This document shows positions 18,207 to 27,106 of a stretch of DNA of 64,000 bases, in pieces. Each line of letters opens with the position of its first letter. The first letter of the stretch is position 1. The position numbers were made by a program, and so were the translations under genes. Under the pieces are notes generated by a model that saw nothing but the letters and a program-made list of their open reading frames with translations, did no database searches and was not told where the DNA came from. Source of the stretch: Clostridia bacterium (lineage in GTDB: Bacteria; Bacillota; Clostridia; UMGS1883; UMGS1540); the NCBI GenBank assembly GCA_017442155.1, contig JAFSAU010000003.1, positions 62,001-126,000 on the forward strand. The letters are read 5' to 3'.

Positions 18207-19370
18207 TTAGTAGGTTCCGCTGGTATCCTGTACACCTGAATCGTTTATCTTCTTTTTGACGCTGGAGGTTTTAATTTTCTCCTGTAATTTTTCATAATAG
18301 CCATCATGCGGAAAATGGTTCAGGTCCACCCAATCGTTTGTCCAACCGCTATAGTGCATGGCATTCGATATTGTCAGCCCACGAATCCCCTCTTCTCCGG
18401 GGGCAATCAGCTTTTCACCACGGAGAATAGCTGCCGCAAAGTTCTGCATAATTCCCACATGCTGAGGACCCGCGTCTGTCGGAAGCGGAATATCACACTT
18501 CCATGTCTCAGGTCTCCCAAAGGGCCCGGTGTTTTTAGCGTTAAATTCACGCTCCGATACTACATTACGCCAGAAAGTTATTATATTATCTTCAATCACA
18601 ACTTTACCGCGGTCACATGCAACTTCCAAACGGTTTGTACCCGGTGCTTCTGCTATCGAAGTGATATATACACCTGTGGTACCATTTTCATACTGCATAA
18701 ATGCCGTTACCTCATCCTCCACTTCAATATCATAATATTTGCCAAACGAACAGACTGCCATGAGCTTATCCGGCATTCCGAACAGCCACTGCCAAAGGTC
18801 AATCTGGTGTGGATTCTGATTTATCAGCGTACCTCCGCCCTCTCCCGACCAGGTCGAACGCCAGGTGGCACTGCTATGGTAGGCCTGTGGACGATACCAG
18901 TGCGTAACCGTCCAGTTTACACGTTTTATGTGTCCCAGTTCGCCGCGCTGTATCATATCACGGAGTTTAATGTATACGGGGTTAGTACGCTGATTATACA
19001 TAATTGCAAAAACTTTACCGCTTTTTTCTGCCGCCGCATTCATCTCCATAACCTGCTTCGTGTAAACGCCGGCCGGTTTTTCAACCAGAACGTGAAGCCC
19101 GTGTGAAAAGGCTTCCTGTGCCAGAGCAGGATGCTGATAGTGCGGTGTGGCAATAAGCACTGCATCAACACACCCGGACGCGAACATATCCGTTGCATTT
19201 TCAAACACCTTCACATCATCATACAATTCCGCGACAACCTTTCTTCGTTCCGGATTAATGTCACAGACAGCTGTCGCAATCATATCGGCTACCTTACCGC
19301 TTTTAATGTTTTTTAAATGGCCTGTTCCCATATTACCGAAGCCGATAATACCCAACCTTACCTTTTCCAT
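18207..19370 (-). CDS. Gfo/Idh/MocA-family oxidoreductase
   Basis: A 387-residue NAD(P)-dependent sugar or inositol dehydrogenase-like protein. The Rossmann motif is GIIGFGNMGTGHL at the N-terminus, and VEKPAGVYTKQ near residue 95 carries the family's catalytic EKP. The second half has the GFO_IDH_MocA C-terminal fold with GGGTLINQNPHQIDLWQWLF near 175-194, including the conserved His of the active site. It is the last gene of a three-gene run with two isomerase/epimerase-like proteins. The substrate is unknown. Confidence 0.88.
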   Translation of the reverse strand: MEKVRLGIIGFGNMGTGHLKNIKSGKVADMIATAVCDINPERRKVVAELYDDVKVFENATDMFASGCVDAVLIATPHYQHPALAQEAFSHGLHVLVEKPAGVYTKQVMEMNAAAEKSGKVFAIMYNQRTNPVYIKLRDMIQRGELGHIKRVNWTVTHWYRPQAYHSSATWRSTWSGEGGGTLINQNPHQIDLWQWLFGMPDKLMAVCSFGKYYDIEVEDEVTAFMQYENGTTGVYITSIAEAPGTNRLEVACDRGKVVIEDNIITFWRNVVSEREFNAKNTGPFGRPETWKCDIPLPTDAGPQHVGIMQNFAAAILRGEKLIAPGEEGIRGLTISNAMHYSGWTNDWVDLNHFPHDGYYEKLQEKIKTSSVKKKINDSGVQDTSGTY

Positions 19371-19382
19371 GCTATTTTCTCC

Positions 19383-20162
19383 TTACAATTTTTTCATAGC
19401 TTCAGCACTGAGACGAGCACTCTTAAGCTGATCGCCGTCCCGGAAGAAATTATCCTGCTCCACAACAAAGTGCTTTACACCAGCCCGTTTAGACGCTTCT
19501 ATAATCGGAATAAATTCAATATTCCCCTGTCCAATTTCAGCAAAGACGGTCTCATGAAGTTTTTCTGCATCCGAATTCATTGCCATATCTTTCAGATGCA
19601 GAATGTCAATCCGTCCGGTCAGCTTTTCAATCCAGGTAACCGGATTTACACCTGCATTCTGGCACCAGTAAGTGTCGAGAACAAAGGATGTACTATCCGG
19701 ATTCAGCTCCCGTACCAGTATATCCATCGGACGCTCACCGCCCTCATACCGTCTATACTCAAAGCTATGATTATGGTACGTGAATTTAAAACCGTTTTTG
19801 TAAAAGATTTCTGAAAGTCGGTTGGCCTTTTCAACAAACTGCTTTGCGCCATCTAAAGAATTACGATATTCGGCAGGCATTGCACCAACACCTATATTGG
19901 TTGTGCCCATAATCCGGTGGTCATCCATGGCTTTATCGGGATCGGCTAACATTTCATCAAAGCTACTATGTGTACCGACAATCCGAAGACCTGCCGCATC
20001 AGCCGCGGCACGGTATTCCGCCGCCGTAATGCCTGCCGGACCACCGGACCGCTGAATTTCTGTATACCCGATTTCCCGAAGCTGACAAAGCACCTTTGCA
20101 AGGTCCTCTTTGGTTTTCGTGATTTCCCGAACTGTGTAAGTCTGTAATCCAAAATCTTTCAT
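19383..20162 (-). CDS. Sugar phosphate isomerase/epimerase (AP_endonuc_2 TIM barrel)
   Basis: A 259-residue xylose-isomerase-like TIM barrel. It starts MKDFGLQTYTVREI and has GTHSSFDEML near residue 57, the metal-site strand FTYHNHSFEY near 128, TYWCQNAG near 165 and HLKDMAMN near 189. His and Glu/Asp metal ligands expected for this superfamily are present (NHSFE, DTYW, HLKD). Members include IolE/IolI-type inosose enzymes and 3-keto-sugar enzymes. Twelve bases separate it from the oxidoreductase, so the two probably act in one pathway. Confidence 0.83.
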   Translation of the reverse strand: MKDFGLQTYTVREITKTKEDLAKVLCQLREIGYTEIQRSGGPAGITAAEYRAAADAAGLRIVGTHSSFDEMLADPDKAMDDHRIMGTTNIGVGAMPAEYRNSLDGAKQFVEKANRLSEIFYKNGFKFTYHNHSFEYRRYEGGERPMDILVRELNPDSTSFVLDTYWCQNAGVNPVTWIEKLTGRIDILHLKDMAMNSDAEKLHETVFAEIGQGNIEFIPIIEASKRAGVKHFVVEQDNFFRDGDQLKSARLSAEAMKKL

Positions 20163-20179
20163 TACGCATCCTTCCTTCT

Positions 20180-21031
20180 TTATTTAATATTTTCAATAAT
20201 ATCCACAAGCGCGCGATGTGCCAGCGAAAACTTGCTGAAATCGCTTTTTTCCAGCTTCAGCATACTGTCATCAAGCTCCAGATTCTGGAGTCCGTCAAAA
20301 TTTCCGAGATGAGGCTCAAGGCAAACAAAACCAGTATATCCCCGTTCCAGAAGTCCCTTAATTATTTCCGGCACAGCCCCAAGACCTAAACCAGCCGGCA
20401 CAACCGTGCCATCCGCCAAAGCATCTTTAATATGCATATATGTAATACGAGACGCAAGCTTGTCAAACGCTTCCCGACAATCCTGGCCGACCTGTATGAA
20501 ATTCGCTGGATCAAAAATGCAACCAAGTGCCGGGGAATTTACGGATTCCAGAATATCCAGGCAACGATCAGCAGTGTCTCCATAAATATCCTTCTCATTC
20601 TCATGCAGAAGCATTACACCTTCCTGCTCGGCCAAGGCCGCCATTTCTTTCATTCTGTACAAAACCGCATCTCTATACTTCAAAGGAGCCTCTCCCTTGG
20701 GAATAAAAAAGCTGAAAATTCGGATATACTTTGTGTCAAGCCGCTTCGCAATGCGGATAGTGTTTTTAAGCTCTTCCATGTGCGGGGCAAAATCATCCTC
20801 TATTCCGATTTTACCGATGCGAGACCCGATGCAGCCTGCTTTCACACCATATTTTTCCATCTCAGCCGCCAATCTTTCCGTTTCTGTCTCATCCAGAAGC
20901 GATATAGTTTTGTCAAACAGATTACGCGGGTCAAAATAAGACACGCCTAACCTTTTTACACCCTCCAACTGCACTGAAAGGTCTTTATCAATCTCATCGG
21001 CAAAGCCGGTGATTTTAATCCGAGTATTCAT
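20180..21031 (-). CDS. Sugar phosphate isomerase/epimerase (second TIM-barrel member)
   Basis: A 283-residue member of the same TIM-barrel superfamily, starting MNTRIKITGFADEIDKD. Metal-site segments are MLLHENEKDIYGD near residue 145, IFDPANFIQ near 176, MHIKDALADG near 200 and CLEPHLGNF near 238. The ATG at 21029-21031 is preceded by GGGTGGG; the frame is open a little further upstream but without a good site. It is the promoter-proximal gene of the carbohydrate run and faces the divergent AraC regulator. Confidence 0.83.
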   Translation of the reverse strand: MNTRIKITGFADEIDKDLSVQLEGVKRLGVSYFDPRNLFDKTISLLDETETERLAAEMEKYGVKAGCIGSRIGKIGIEDDFAPHMEELKNTIRIAKRLDTKYIRIFSFFIPKGEAPLKYRDAVLYRMKEMAALAEQEGVMLLHENEKDIYGDTADRCLDILESVNSPALGCIFDPANFIQVGQDCREAFDKLASRITYMHIKDALADGTVVPAGLGLGAVPEIIKGLLERGYTGFVCLEPHLGNFDGLQNLELDDSMLKLEKSDFSKFSLAHRALVDIIENIK

Positions 21032-21055
21032 TTTTCCCACCCTTTCTTTTTTTCT

Positions 21056-21061
21056 ATTATA
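21056..21061 (-). promoter_or_regulatory. -10 box of the carbohydrate operon, weak -35
   Basis: A consensus TATAAT on the minus strand, 25 bases upstream of the first gene. The hexamer 17 bases further upstream is unlike TTGACA. Such promoters usually need an activator, which fits the divergent AraC gene. Confidence 0.45.
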
Positions 21062-21104
21062 CAACAATTTTTAAATATCTTCTACATTATTCTTGACAAA
21101 AAGA

Positions 21105-21133
21105 TTGCTTTTCTTGCTATTTTAGTGTATACT
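21105..21133 (+). promoter_or_regulatory. Promoter of the AraC-type regulator
   Basis: Plus-strand TTGCTT (21105-21110), a 17-base spacer, TATACT (21128-21133), with the ATG 19 bases further on. A TTGACA at 21093-21098 is a better hexamer but has the wrong spacing for this -10. Confidence 0.5.
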
Positions 21134-21151
21134 ATTTGAAGAGGTGATTTT

Positions 21152-22006
21152 ATGACTTCTGTACGAAGAACGATTACATACAAACAAGGCGACGACAAAA
21201 TGTACATTTTCGGTCATTCTGTAAACCCAAACGCACGGGAAGTTTCCTATAATCCGGAAACGCATATCAGCGTAAATCATGGTTTAGAAATTTTTCTACT
21301 GCTGAAGGGTGAAATTGATTTTCTGATTGAAAACAGTACATATCCGCTTTCAGCAAGGGATATTCTTCTGATAAACGAAACGGAAGTGCATACATTGCGT
21401 TCGGTGCGGGATTCGGAGTATGAACGCATTACACTGCACATCTTTCCTTCTTTTTTTGAAAAGTACGGTGTTGCCGACTATAAAAAAGTCTTTTATGAGC
21501 GTGTTCCGGGGCGTCACAACCGCATTCGCGGGTATTCACCGGAGGGAGAGCAGTTATATGCCTTGTTTATGAAAATGGAACGATATATACAGGAAAATCC
21601 GACTTGTGATAAAGTGATAGACGCGGTACTGATTGAAATTCTGTACCTTTTAAACTCCGCGTCTCTTTCTGAAGGTGACCGGAAAAAGGTAAATGAGACA
21701 GTGGCCGGGATTCTCCGATATATAAACGAGCATTTGTCTGATTCGCTCACGCTGAATGAAATTGCTGAAACATTTTATATTTCCAAGTATCATCTGTGCC
21801 ATATTTTTAAAAAAAGCACCGGCTTTTCCATTAAAGACTATATTATTCAGAAGCGGATTCTACTCGTGCAGTCACTTTGTCAAAATGGAATGCGCATCAG
21901 CGAAGCGGCGGCACAGGCCGGATTTGGAAATTACTCAAATTTTTACCGAATTTATGTGGACAGAACCGGACACTCTCCAAGCAAAACGCTGAAAACGCAG
22001 ATATAA
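21152..22006 (+). CDS. AraC-family transcriptional regulator
   Basis: The only plus-strand gene in the window. The 284-residue protein has an N-terminal cupin-like ligand-binding half (about residues 20-160; NHGLEIFLLLKGEIDFLIE and LSARDILLINETEVHTL). A C-terminal AraC double helix-turn-helix follows (about 185-282; LTLNEIAETFYISKYHLCHI, then the second helix-turn-helix with FGNYSNFYRIYVDRTGHSP). It starts 120 bases from the divergent carbohydrate operon, which it probably controls in response to a sugar or sugar derivative. The AGAGGTG site fits the chosen ATG. Confidence 0.92.
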   Translation: MTSVRRTITYKQGDDKMYIFGHSVNPNAREVSYNPETHISVNHGLEIFLLLKGEIDFLIENSTYPLSARDILLINETEVHTLRSVRDSEYERITLHIFPSFFEKYGVADYKKVFYERVPGRHNRIRGYSPEGEQLYALFMKMERYIQENPTCDKVIDAVLIEILYLLNSASLSEGDRKKVNETVAGILRYINEHLSDSLTLNEIAETFYISKYHLCHIFKKSTGFSIKDYIIQKRILLVQSLCQNGMRISEAAAQAGFGNYSNFYRIYVDRTGHSPSKTLKTQI

Positions 22007-22018
22007 CTATGCCAAAAG

Positions 22019-22041
22019 GCCCGGTTAGTATACCACCGGGC
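22019..22041 (-). terminator. Terminator hairpin overlapping the stop of the activase-related gene
   Basis: GCCCGGT / ACCGGGC with a 9-base loop that contains the stop codon of the minus-strand gene. The minus strand follows with CTTTT. It also lies 13 bases after the plus-strand AraC stop, so it could serve both convergent genes. Confidence 0.6.
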
Positions 22042-23326
22042 ACATGGTTTCCGGAGCTGTTTTCTTTGCAGTGCGTTCTGCTTTCTCTTTCCGAGCATTG
22101 GCCAGCATTAGCTTTATGCGGTTCTCCTGATTTACGCGGCTGGCCCCGGCGTCATAATCAATTGCCACAATATTGACATGCGGATATCTTGCCTTAATTG
22201 GCTTCATCATCCCCTTGCCGCAGATGTGATTCGGCAGACAGCCGAAGGGCTGCGTGCAGACGATATTGGTGCATCCTTCCTCACAAAGCTCCAGCATTTC
22301 TGCAGTAAGGAGCCACCCCTCACCCATCTTCACAGCAGTGCTGATAATCCCCTCTGTCAGGACGGGTACCTTTTCAAAGTTCATAAAACCGGAAAGCATA
22401 CTGTTCTCTGTCACAGCACGGCTGAGGTCCTCGCGTCGCTGACAAATCTTTTTGTAGGCCCATTTAACAAAAGGGTAGGCCAGTTTTTTTCTTTTATATA
22501 CCCGATATTCTACAAGGGAATTATAGACACAATACAGACAAAAGTCCAAAAGCCCCGGTACGGTCACCTCGGCTCCTTCGCTCACAAGAAAATCCTCCAG
22601 ATTGTTGTTGGCAAGAGGAGAATATTTTACAAAAATTTCTCCGACAACCCCCACCTGCACTGTGTTTCTCGTTTGCATTGGGATTGCGGCAAATTCTTCT
22701 ACAATCGCTTTATAGTTTTCTTTTACATGCTTGTAACAGATTTTTCCTTCGGCACCCAGCTCACGTCCCAGCCGCCGGGTCCATTTTTCGGCAAGCTGTG
22801 TTGCACTGCCCGGTTCTATTTCATAAGGACGGACGCGACCGACAAGGTGCATCATTAAATCCCCGTATAACACCGCATACATAAGGCCATGCAGCTTTTT
22901 CAGGCTCATGCGAAAGCCAGGGTGATCTTCAAGTCCCGTTATGCTGAATGAAATGACAGGAACATGACCAAAGCCAGCTTTTTTCAAAGCCTTTCGTATC
23001 AATGAAATGTAATTGGACGCACGGCAACCGCCGCCAGTCTGACTCATAATAAGTGCAGTTTTGTCCGGATTATACTTCCCCGACCGTAGTGCCTTGATAA
23101 ACTGGCCGACAACTAAAATAGCCGGATAGCAGGTATCATTATGGGTATATTCAAGACCAACTTCCGCCACATCTGCACCGGTATCGTCTAAAAGTTCCAT
23201 CTTGTACCCGTAGGTTTTAAACACACTGACCATAAGACGAAAATGCATAGGAAGCATGTTCGGAACCAATATTGTATAGTCTTTTTTCATTTCCTTTGTA
23301 AAAGGAACAAAAGATTTATCGTGCAT
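22025..23326 (-). CDS. Acyl-CoA dehydratase activase-related protein, C-terminal module as a separate gene
   Basis: A 433-residue protein matching the last module of very large BadF/HgdC-type activase proteins, related to 2-hydroxyacyl-CoA dehydratase subunits. Cysteines cluster in VCTQPFGCLPNHICGKG near residue 360, a likely iron-sulfur site, and IDYDAGASRVNQENR follows. The ATG at 23324-23326 has GGAGG nine bases upstream and overlaps the preceding gene by 11 bases. In many Firmicutes the two parts are one polypeptide, so the products here probably form a complex. The physiological reaction of this family is not established. Confidence 0.78.
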   Translation of the reverse strand: MHDKSFVPFTKEMKKDYTILVPNMLPMHFRLMVSVFKTYGYKMELLDDTGADVAEVGLEYTHNDTCYPAILVVGQFIKALRSGKYNPDKTALIMSQTGGGCRASNYISLIRKALKKAGFGHVPVISFSITGLEDHPGFRMSLKKLHGLMYAVLYGDLMMHLVGRVRPYEIEPGSATQLAEKWTRRLGRELGAEGKICYKHVKENYKAIVEEFAAIPMQTRNTVQVGVVGEIFVKYSPLANNNLEDFLVSEGAEVTVPGLLDFCLYCVYNSLVEYRVYKRKKLAYPFVKWAYKKICQRREDLSRAVTENSMLSGFMNFEKVPVLTEGIISTAVKMGEGWLLTAEMLELCEEGCTNIVCTQPFGCLPNHICGKGMMKPIKARYPHVNIVAIDYDAGASRVNQENRIKLMLANARKEKAERTAKKTAPETMCPVVY

Positions 23327-26252
23327 TTTCACATTCCTCCAGTGCACCGATTAAACTTCTGAGACGAATTCGTACCGCTCCCAGATTTGTAATCTCGTCA
23401 ATTTTAATTTGTGTGTAATATTTTCCTGCATTCTCCAAAATGGCACCAACCTCATCCGTGGTGATGGCATCCACACCGCAGCCAAAGGAAACCAACTGCA
23501 CAAGGGACGTGTCATCATGTTCGGCCGCATACCGGGCTGCCCGGTAGAGCCGGGCGTGGAAAGTCCACTGGTCCAGTACGCCAACCTTCTGTTTCGGTGC
23601 CAGATGACAAACACTGTCCTCACTGACAACCACAAACCCCAATTCGCCACATAAGCTGTCAATGCCGTGACAAATTTCCGGATCAATGTGATAAGGACGC
23701 CCGGCCAGAATCAGAATACGTTTGTTGTTTTTTCGCGCAAAATCAAGCGCAGCCTCACCCGATTCCTTCACTTTTTTTCTGTAGCTATCATAAGCCGCAA
23801 ATCCGCACTTTACAGCTCTACGTACTTCACCTTTTGTTATGCTCGCATCGAGATTATGCAGGGTCGGATACAGCGTTTCACAGAGTGCCGAGGAACTATC
23901 CAGCGAAAGATACGGATATAAAAACTGTATGTTCCCGAGTGCTTCCATATTCCCGTGCAAAAGCTCGGAATAATAGGCGACAACGGGGCAGTTATAGTGA
24001 TTGTCTCCCGCTTTCTCATCCACATTATAAGTAAGTCCCGGATAAAAAACTGTACGGATTCCCTTTTCTATCAGCTCCAGAACATGACCGTGCATCAGCT
24101 TTGCCGGATAGCACACTGTATCGGACGGGATAGTGAACTGTCCCTTTTCATAGGTCCGCCGTGTAGAAAAAGATGAAAAATGTACACTAAAGCCAAGAGA
24201 CGTAAACAAGCCGTGCCAAAGAGGAGCCAGCTCAAACATGGATAGGGCCATGGGAATGCCTATCTTCCCACGCCTCCCCTCAGCAGGGGTAAGTTCCTCC
24301 AAAAGTTCTCTCTTATCCGCAAATACGTTCGGCAGATCCTCTCTGTCGGTTTTGCCTTTTCCCTTCTGGCAGTGATTTCCTGAAATAAAGGTTTTTCCGT
24401 CAGAAAAACGGTTAATTGTCAGATGACAGTGGTTTGCACAGCCTTTGCAGACTGAAGAGGTAGATGTATGCGCAAAGCCTTCCAGTTCTTCACGGGAGAG
24501 AAGCGTGCTTTTCTCGTGCCGTCCGGCGTACAGTGCCGCACCATAAGCCCCCATAAGTCCCGCAATTTCAGGACGTATAACGTCGGCTCCGATTTCCTTT
24601 TCAAACGCACGCAGCACTGCGTCATTATGAAATGTGCCACCTTGCACCACAATATGCTTCCCCAGTTCTTTGGGAGAATTGGCGCGGATTACCTTATAAA
24701 TAGCATTTTTTACCACGCTGACAGACAGACCGGCTGAGATGTCCGAAACACCGGCTCCGTCCTTCTGGGCTTGTTTTACAGATGAATTCATAAACACGGT
24801 ACATCGGGAACCGAGATTAACGGGCGACGATGCCAGCAGACCTTTCCGGGCGAATTCTGCCGCTGTAAACCCTAAAGAATTCGCAAAGGTTTCAATAAAC
24901 GAGCCACAACCGGAAGAGCAGGCTTCGTTCAGCATAATGCCATCAATCGCACCGTTGCGAAGCCGGAAACACTTAATGTCCTGTCCGCCGATATCCAGAA
25001 TAAAATCAACATCCGGCTGAAAATGCTTCGCCGCCGCATGATGGGCAAGCGTCTCCACAATACCCGTATCCACATGGAAAGCATGACGAATCAGGTCCTC
25101 ACCATATCCTGTAACGGCACTGCCGCAGATTTGAATTCTGTCACCGCAGAGTGTCCGGATTTTCAGAAGCTGTTCACGCACTAAGCGAATGGGGTTTCCT
25201 TTTGAAGGACCGTAATATGTATATAAAATAGACTTATCTTCAGCGATCAACACCAGTTTTGTGGTAGTAGACCCACAGTCAAGTCCAAGATAAGCCTTGC
25301 CGGAATAGGAGGAAAAATCAGTATGCGGTACTGAAGCCTTGGCATGACGGGCACAAAAAGCTTCATATTCTGCCTCGGACGCAAAAAGGGGGTCAAGACG
25401 GTCAAAGCCGGCCGATTCCGTCTCTGCGCTTTTTTCGATTTTTTCTATGACCTTCGACAGCGGAATCGCTTTCTCTTCCGCCGTGCACATGGCCGCACCG
25501 ATAGCGACGGCATAAAGGCCATATTCCGGGAACACCGCCGTCCGGCCTTCCAGACCGAGCGTTTCGCAAAACCGTTTTTTAAGGCCGTGACAATAATAAA
25601 GCGGGCCGCCCAGAAACATAACCTTCCCACGAATTTCCCGTCCCTGCATGAGACCTGCCACTGTCTGGTTTACAACTGCCTGAAAAATACTGGCCGCAAT
25701 ATCTTCTTTTTTCGCCCCTTGATTCACAAGGGGTTGAATATCAGTCTTTGCAAAAACCCCGCACCGGGAAGCTATAGGGTAAATTCGCGTGGCTTTCAGG
25801 CTGCGAGCATCCATTTCATCTACAGTCATATCAAGAAGAGCAGCCATCTGATCAATAAATGCACCTGTACCGCCGGCACAGGTACCATTCATCCGGGCGT
25901 CCGCTCCGCCCTCATAGAAAATAACCTTTGCATCTTCCCCACCAAGTTCAATTACAACACCTGTATCCGGCTCCATACGCCGCACAGCTTCGCCGGTGGC
26001 GTACACCTCCTGCACAAAAGCAAGACCCGCCGCCTCTGCCGCACCCATTCCGGCAGAGCCAGAAATTGCCACTCGTACCATACATCCAGGGTGCTCATTT
26101 TCCATTTCGCGAAGCATTGTCAATGTTGTCTGTCTAACCCTCGAGAAGTGACGCATATATTTTTTATAAAGTGGCTTATCTCCGTCAATCAATACCAGTT
26201 TTGCTGTGGTAGAGCCGATATCAATGCCAAGAGAATACGATTTTTCCGCCAT
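23316..26252 (-). CDS. Acyl-CoA dehydratase activase-like protein, two BadF/BadG/BcrA/BcrD ATPase domains plus DUF2229
   Basis: A 978-residue protein. Two ASKHA-type ATPase domains are in tandem: the first (about 5-260) starts LGIDIGSTTAKLVLIDG and has the Cys loop NGTCAGGTGAFID. The second (about 325-580) starts LGLDCGSTTTKLVLI and has NEACSSGCGSFIETF. A Cys-rich stretch (VCKGCANHCHL, near residue 610) and a DUF2229-like part follow. Single-domain relatives such as HgdC are iron-sulfur ATPases that inject an electron into 2-hydroxyacyl-CoA dehydratases at low potential. No dehydratase substrate genes are nearby, so the partner may be the next gene. It has its own strong promoter. Confidence 0.83.
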   Translation of the reverse strand: MAEKSYSLGIDIGSTTAKLVLIDGDKPLYKKYMRHFSRVRQTTLTMLREMENEHPGCMVRVAISGSAGMGAAEAAGLAFVQEVYATGEAVRRMEPDTGVVIELGGEDAKVIFYEGGADARMNGTCAGGTGAFIDQMAALLDMTVDEMDARSLKATRIYPIASRCGVFAKTDIQPLVNQGAKKEDIAASIFQAVVNQTVAGLMQGREIRGKVMFLGGPLYYCHGLKKRFCETLGLEGRTAVFPEYGLYAVAIGAAMCTAEEKAIPLSKVIEKIEKSAETESAGFDRLDPLFASEAEYEAFCARHAKASVPHTDFSSYSGKAYLGLDCGSTTTKLVLIAEDKSILYTYYGPSKGNPIRLVREQLLKIRTLCGDRIQICGSAVTGYGEDLIRHAFHVDTGIVETLAHHAAAKHFQPDVDFILDIGGQDIKCFRLRNGAIDGIMLNEACSSGCGSFIETFANSLGFTAAEFARKGLLASSPVNLGSRCTVFMNSSVKQAQKDGAGVSDISAGLSVSVVKNAIYKVIRANSPKELGKHIVVQGGTFHNDAVLRAFEKEIGADVIRPEIAGLMGAYGAALYAGRHEKSTLLSREELEGFAHTSTSSVCKGCANHCHLTINRFSDGKTFISGNHCQKGKGKTDREDLPNVFADKRELLEELTPAEGRRGKIGIPMALSMFELAPLWHGLFTSLGFSVHFSSFSTRRTYEKGQFTIPSDTVCYPAKLMHGHVLELIEKGIRTVFYPGLTYNVDEKAGDNHYNCPVVAYYSELLHGNMEALGNIQFLYPYLSLDSSSALCETLYPTLHNLDASITKGEVRRAVKCGFAAYDSYRKKVKESGEAALDFARKNNKRILILAGRPYHIDPEICHGIDSLCGELGFVVVSEDSVCHLAPKQKVGVLDQWTFHARLYRAARYAAEHDDTSLVQLVSFGCGVDAITTDEVGAILENAGKYYTQIKIDEITNLGAVRIRLRSLIGALEECENAR

Positions 26253-26298
26253 GCCTTCACCTTATCTTTCCTTTATCCTGCTATAAATAATCTATTTT

Positions 26299-26327
26299 AT
26301 TATATAATAAAAAAAAGAAAAATTCAA
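26299..26327 (-). promoter_or_regulatory. Promoter of the activase-like gene pair
   Basis: Minus-strand TTGAAT (26322-26327), a 17-base T-rich spacer, TATAAT (26299-26304), 46 bases upstream of the ATG. Confidence 0.65.
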
Positions 26328-26357
26328 TGTTTTTTCGTGTTATTTACCGAAAGTTAA

Positions 26358-26378
26358 CAAAAAAAGACGCACAGCGTC
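26358..26378 (-). terminator. Terminator after the phosphopantetheinyl transferase gene
   Basis: Minus-strand GACGC / GCGTC around a 3-base loop followed by TTTTTTTG, 12 bases after the stop codon. Confidence 0.72.
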
Positions 26379-26390
26379 CTTTTTCGGTCA

Positions 26391-27038
26391 TCAATACAGT
26401 CTCTTCCGCAAATCAACATATTTTAACCGGATTCCCGCATTTTCTTCCGTGCAGACAGAAACCAGAAAATCGTCAGCTTGAAACGTTTGCATGTGTGCAG
26501 GAACAGGTCTTCCGTCTCGAAAGACTGGCATATCAGGTACTGCTGAGAAAGACTGCAACGGACAACGGAGACCTTCCCCCGTCATTTTAATATAGCTTTC
26601 TTTCCGCGTCCAAAGTTGAAAAAAAGCCAAATCTGCTTCGTTCGCGGTGCGGAAATACATAATTTCTTCAGGACTAAAATACTTTTCTGCCAACTTTAAT
26701 GAAACAGGGCGAATTTTCTCAACATCACATCCTACTGCACAATTTCCTGCGGCACACGCCACACGTCCTTGGGAATGGGATAAATTGAACTGTAGTCCTT
26801 GTACTGCCGGCTTTCCATTTTCATGCACACGAAGTGTCGACGCAGATACTCCATTTTCTTTTAATGCATATTGGAGGAGTAGTCCGGCCGCAAAGCTTTC
26901 AATCCTTTTTTCCGCGGGAATAATCCTACAAATTTTTTCCTGCCGATATGCGGGCAAAGTGGCAAGGAATTCCGGGGCCAGAAGGGGGTCAGGACAGTCT
27001 GCGGTATTCGCTATGAACAAAGTTATTGATTTCTCCAT
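26391..27038 (-). CDS. 4'-phosphopantetheinyl transferase, Sfp type
   Basis: A 215-residue enzyme that moves phosphopantetheine from CoA to a Ser of carrier proteins. The magnesium-binding motif GCDVEKIRP lies near residue 105 and the WTRKESYIKMTGEGL motif near 155. An early RRP-like substitution and the FNLSHSQG motif near 85 also fit. Sfp-type enzymes serve NRPS, PKS or fatty acid carrier proteins; none of these genes is in the window. The ATG at 27036-27038 has GAGG eight bases upstream; an earlier GTG lacks such a site. Confidence 0.87.
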   Translation of the reverse strand: MEKSITLFIANTADCPDPLLAPEFLATLPAYRQEKICRIIPAEKRIESFAAGLLLQYALKENGVSASTLRVHENGKPAVQGLQFNLSHSQGRVACAAGNCAVGCDVEKIRPVSLKLAEKYFSPEEIMYFRTANEADLAFFQLWTRKESYIKMTGEGLRCPLQSFSAVPDMPVFRDGRPVPAHMQTFQADDFLVSVCTEENAGIRLKYVDLRKRLY

Positions 27039-27068
27039 CCAATACCTCACAAGTCAATTATAATATTC

Positions 27069-27096
27069 AGCCCCCTAAGCAATGCTTTCGGGGGCT
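27069..27096 (-). terminator. Terminator of the liv operon
   Basis: AGCCCCC / GGGGGCT with a second inner stem (AAGC/GCTT), 10 bases after the livF stop. The minus strand has no T tract after it, but the plus strand does (CTTTTTTATT after 27100), so orientation of function is uncertain. Confidence 0.6.
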
Positions 27097-27106
27097 TTCA
27101 GCTTTT

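Noticed and set aside
25344..26357. Plus-strand open frame of 337 codons opposite the activase-like gene
   Set aside because: Antisense shadow; composition is Lys/His/Phe-rich with no recognisable domain.
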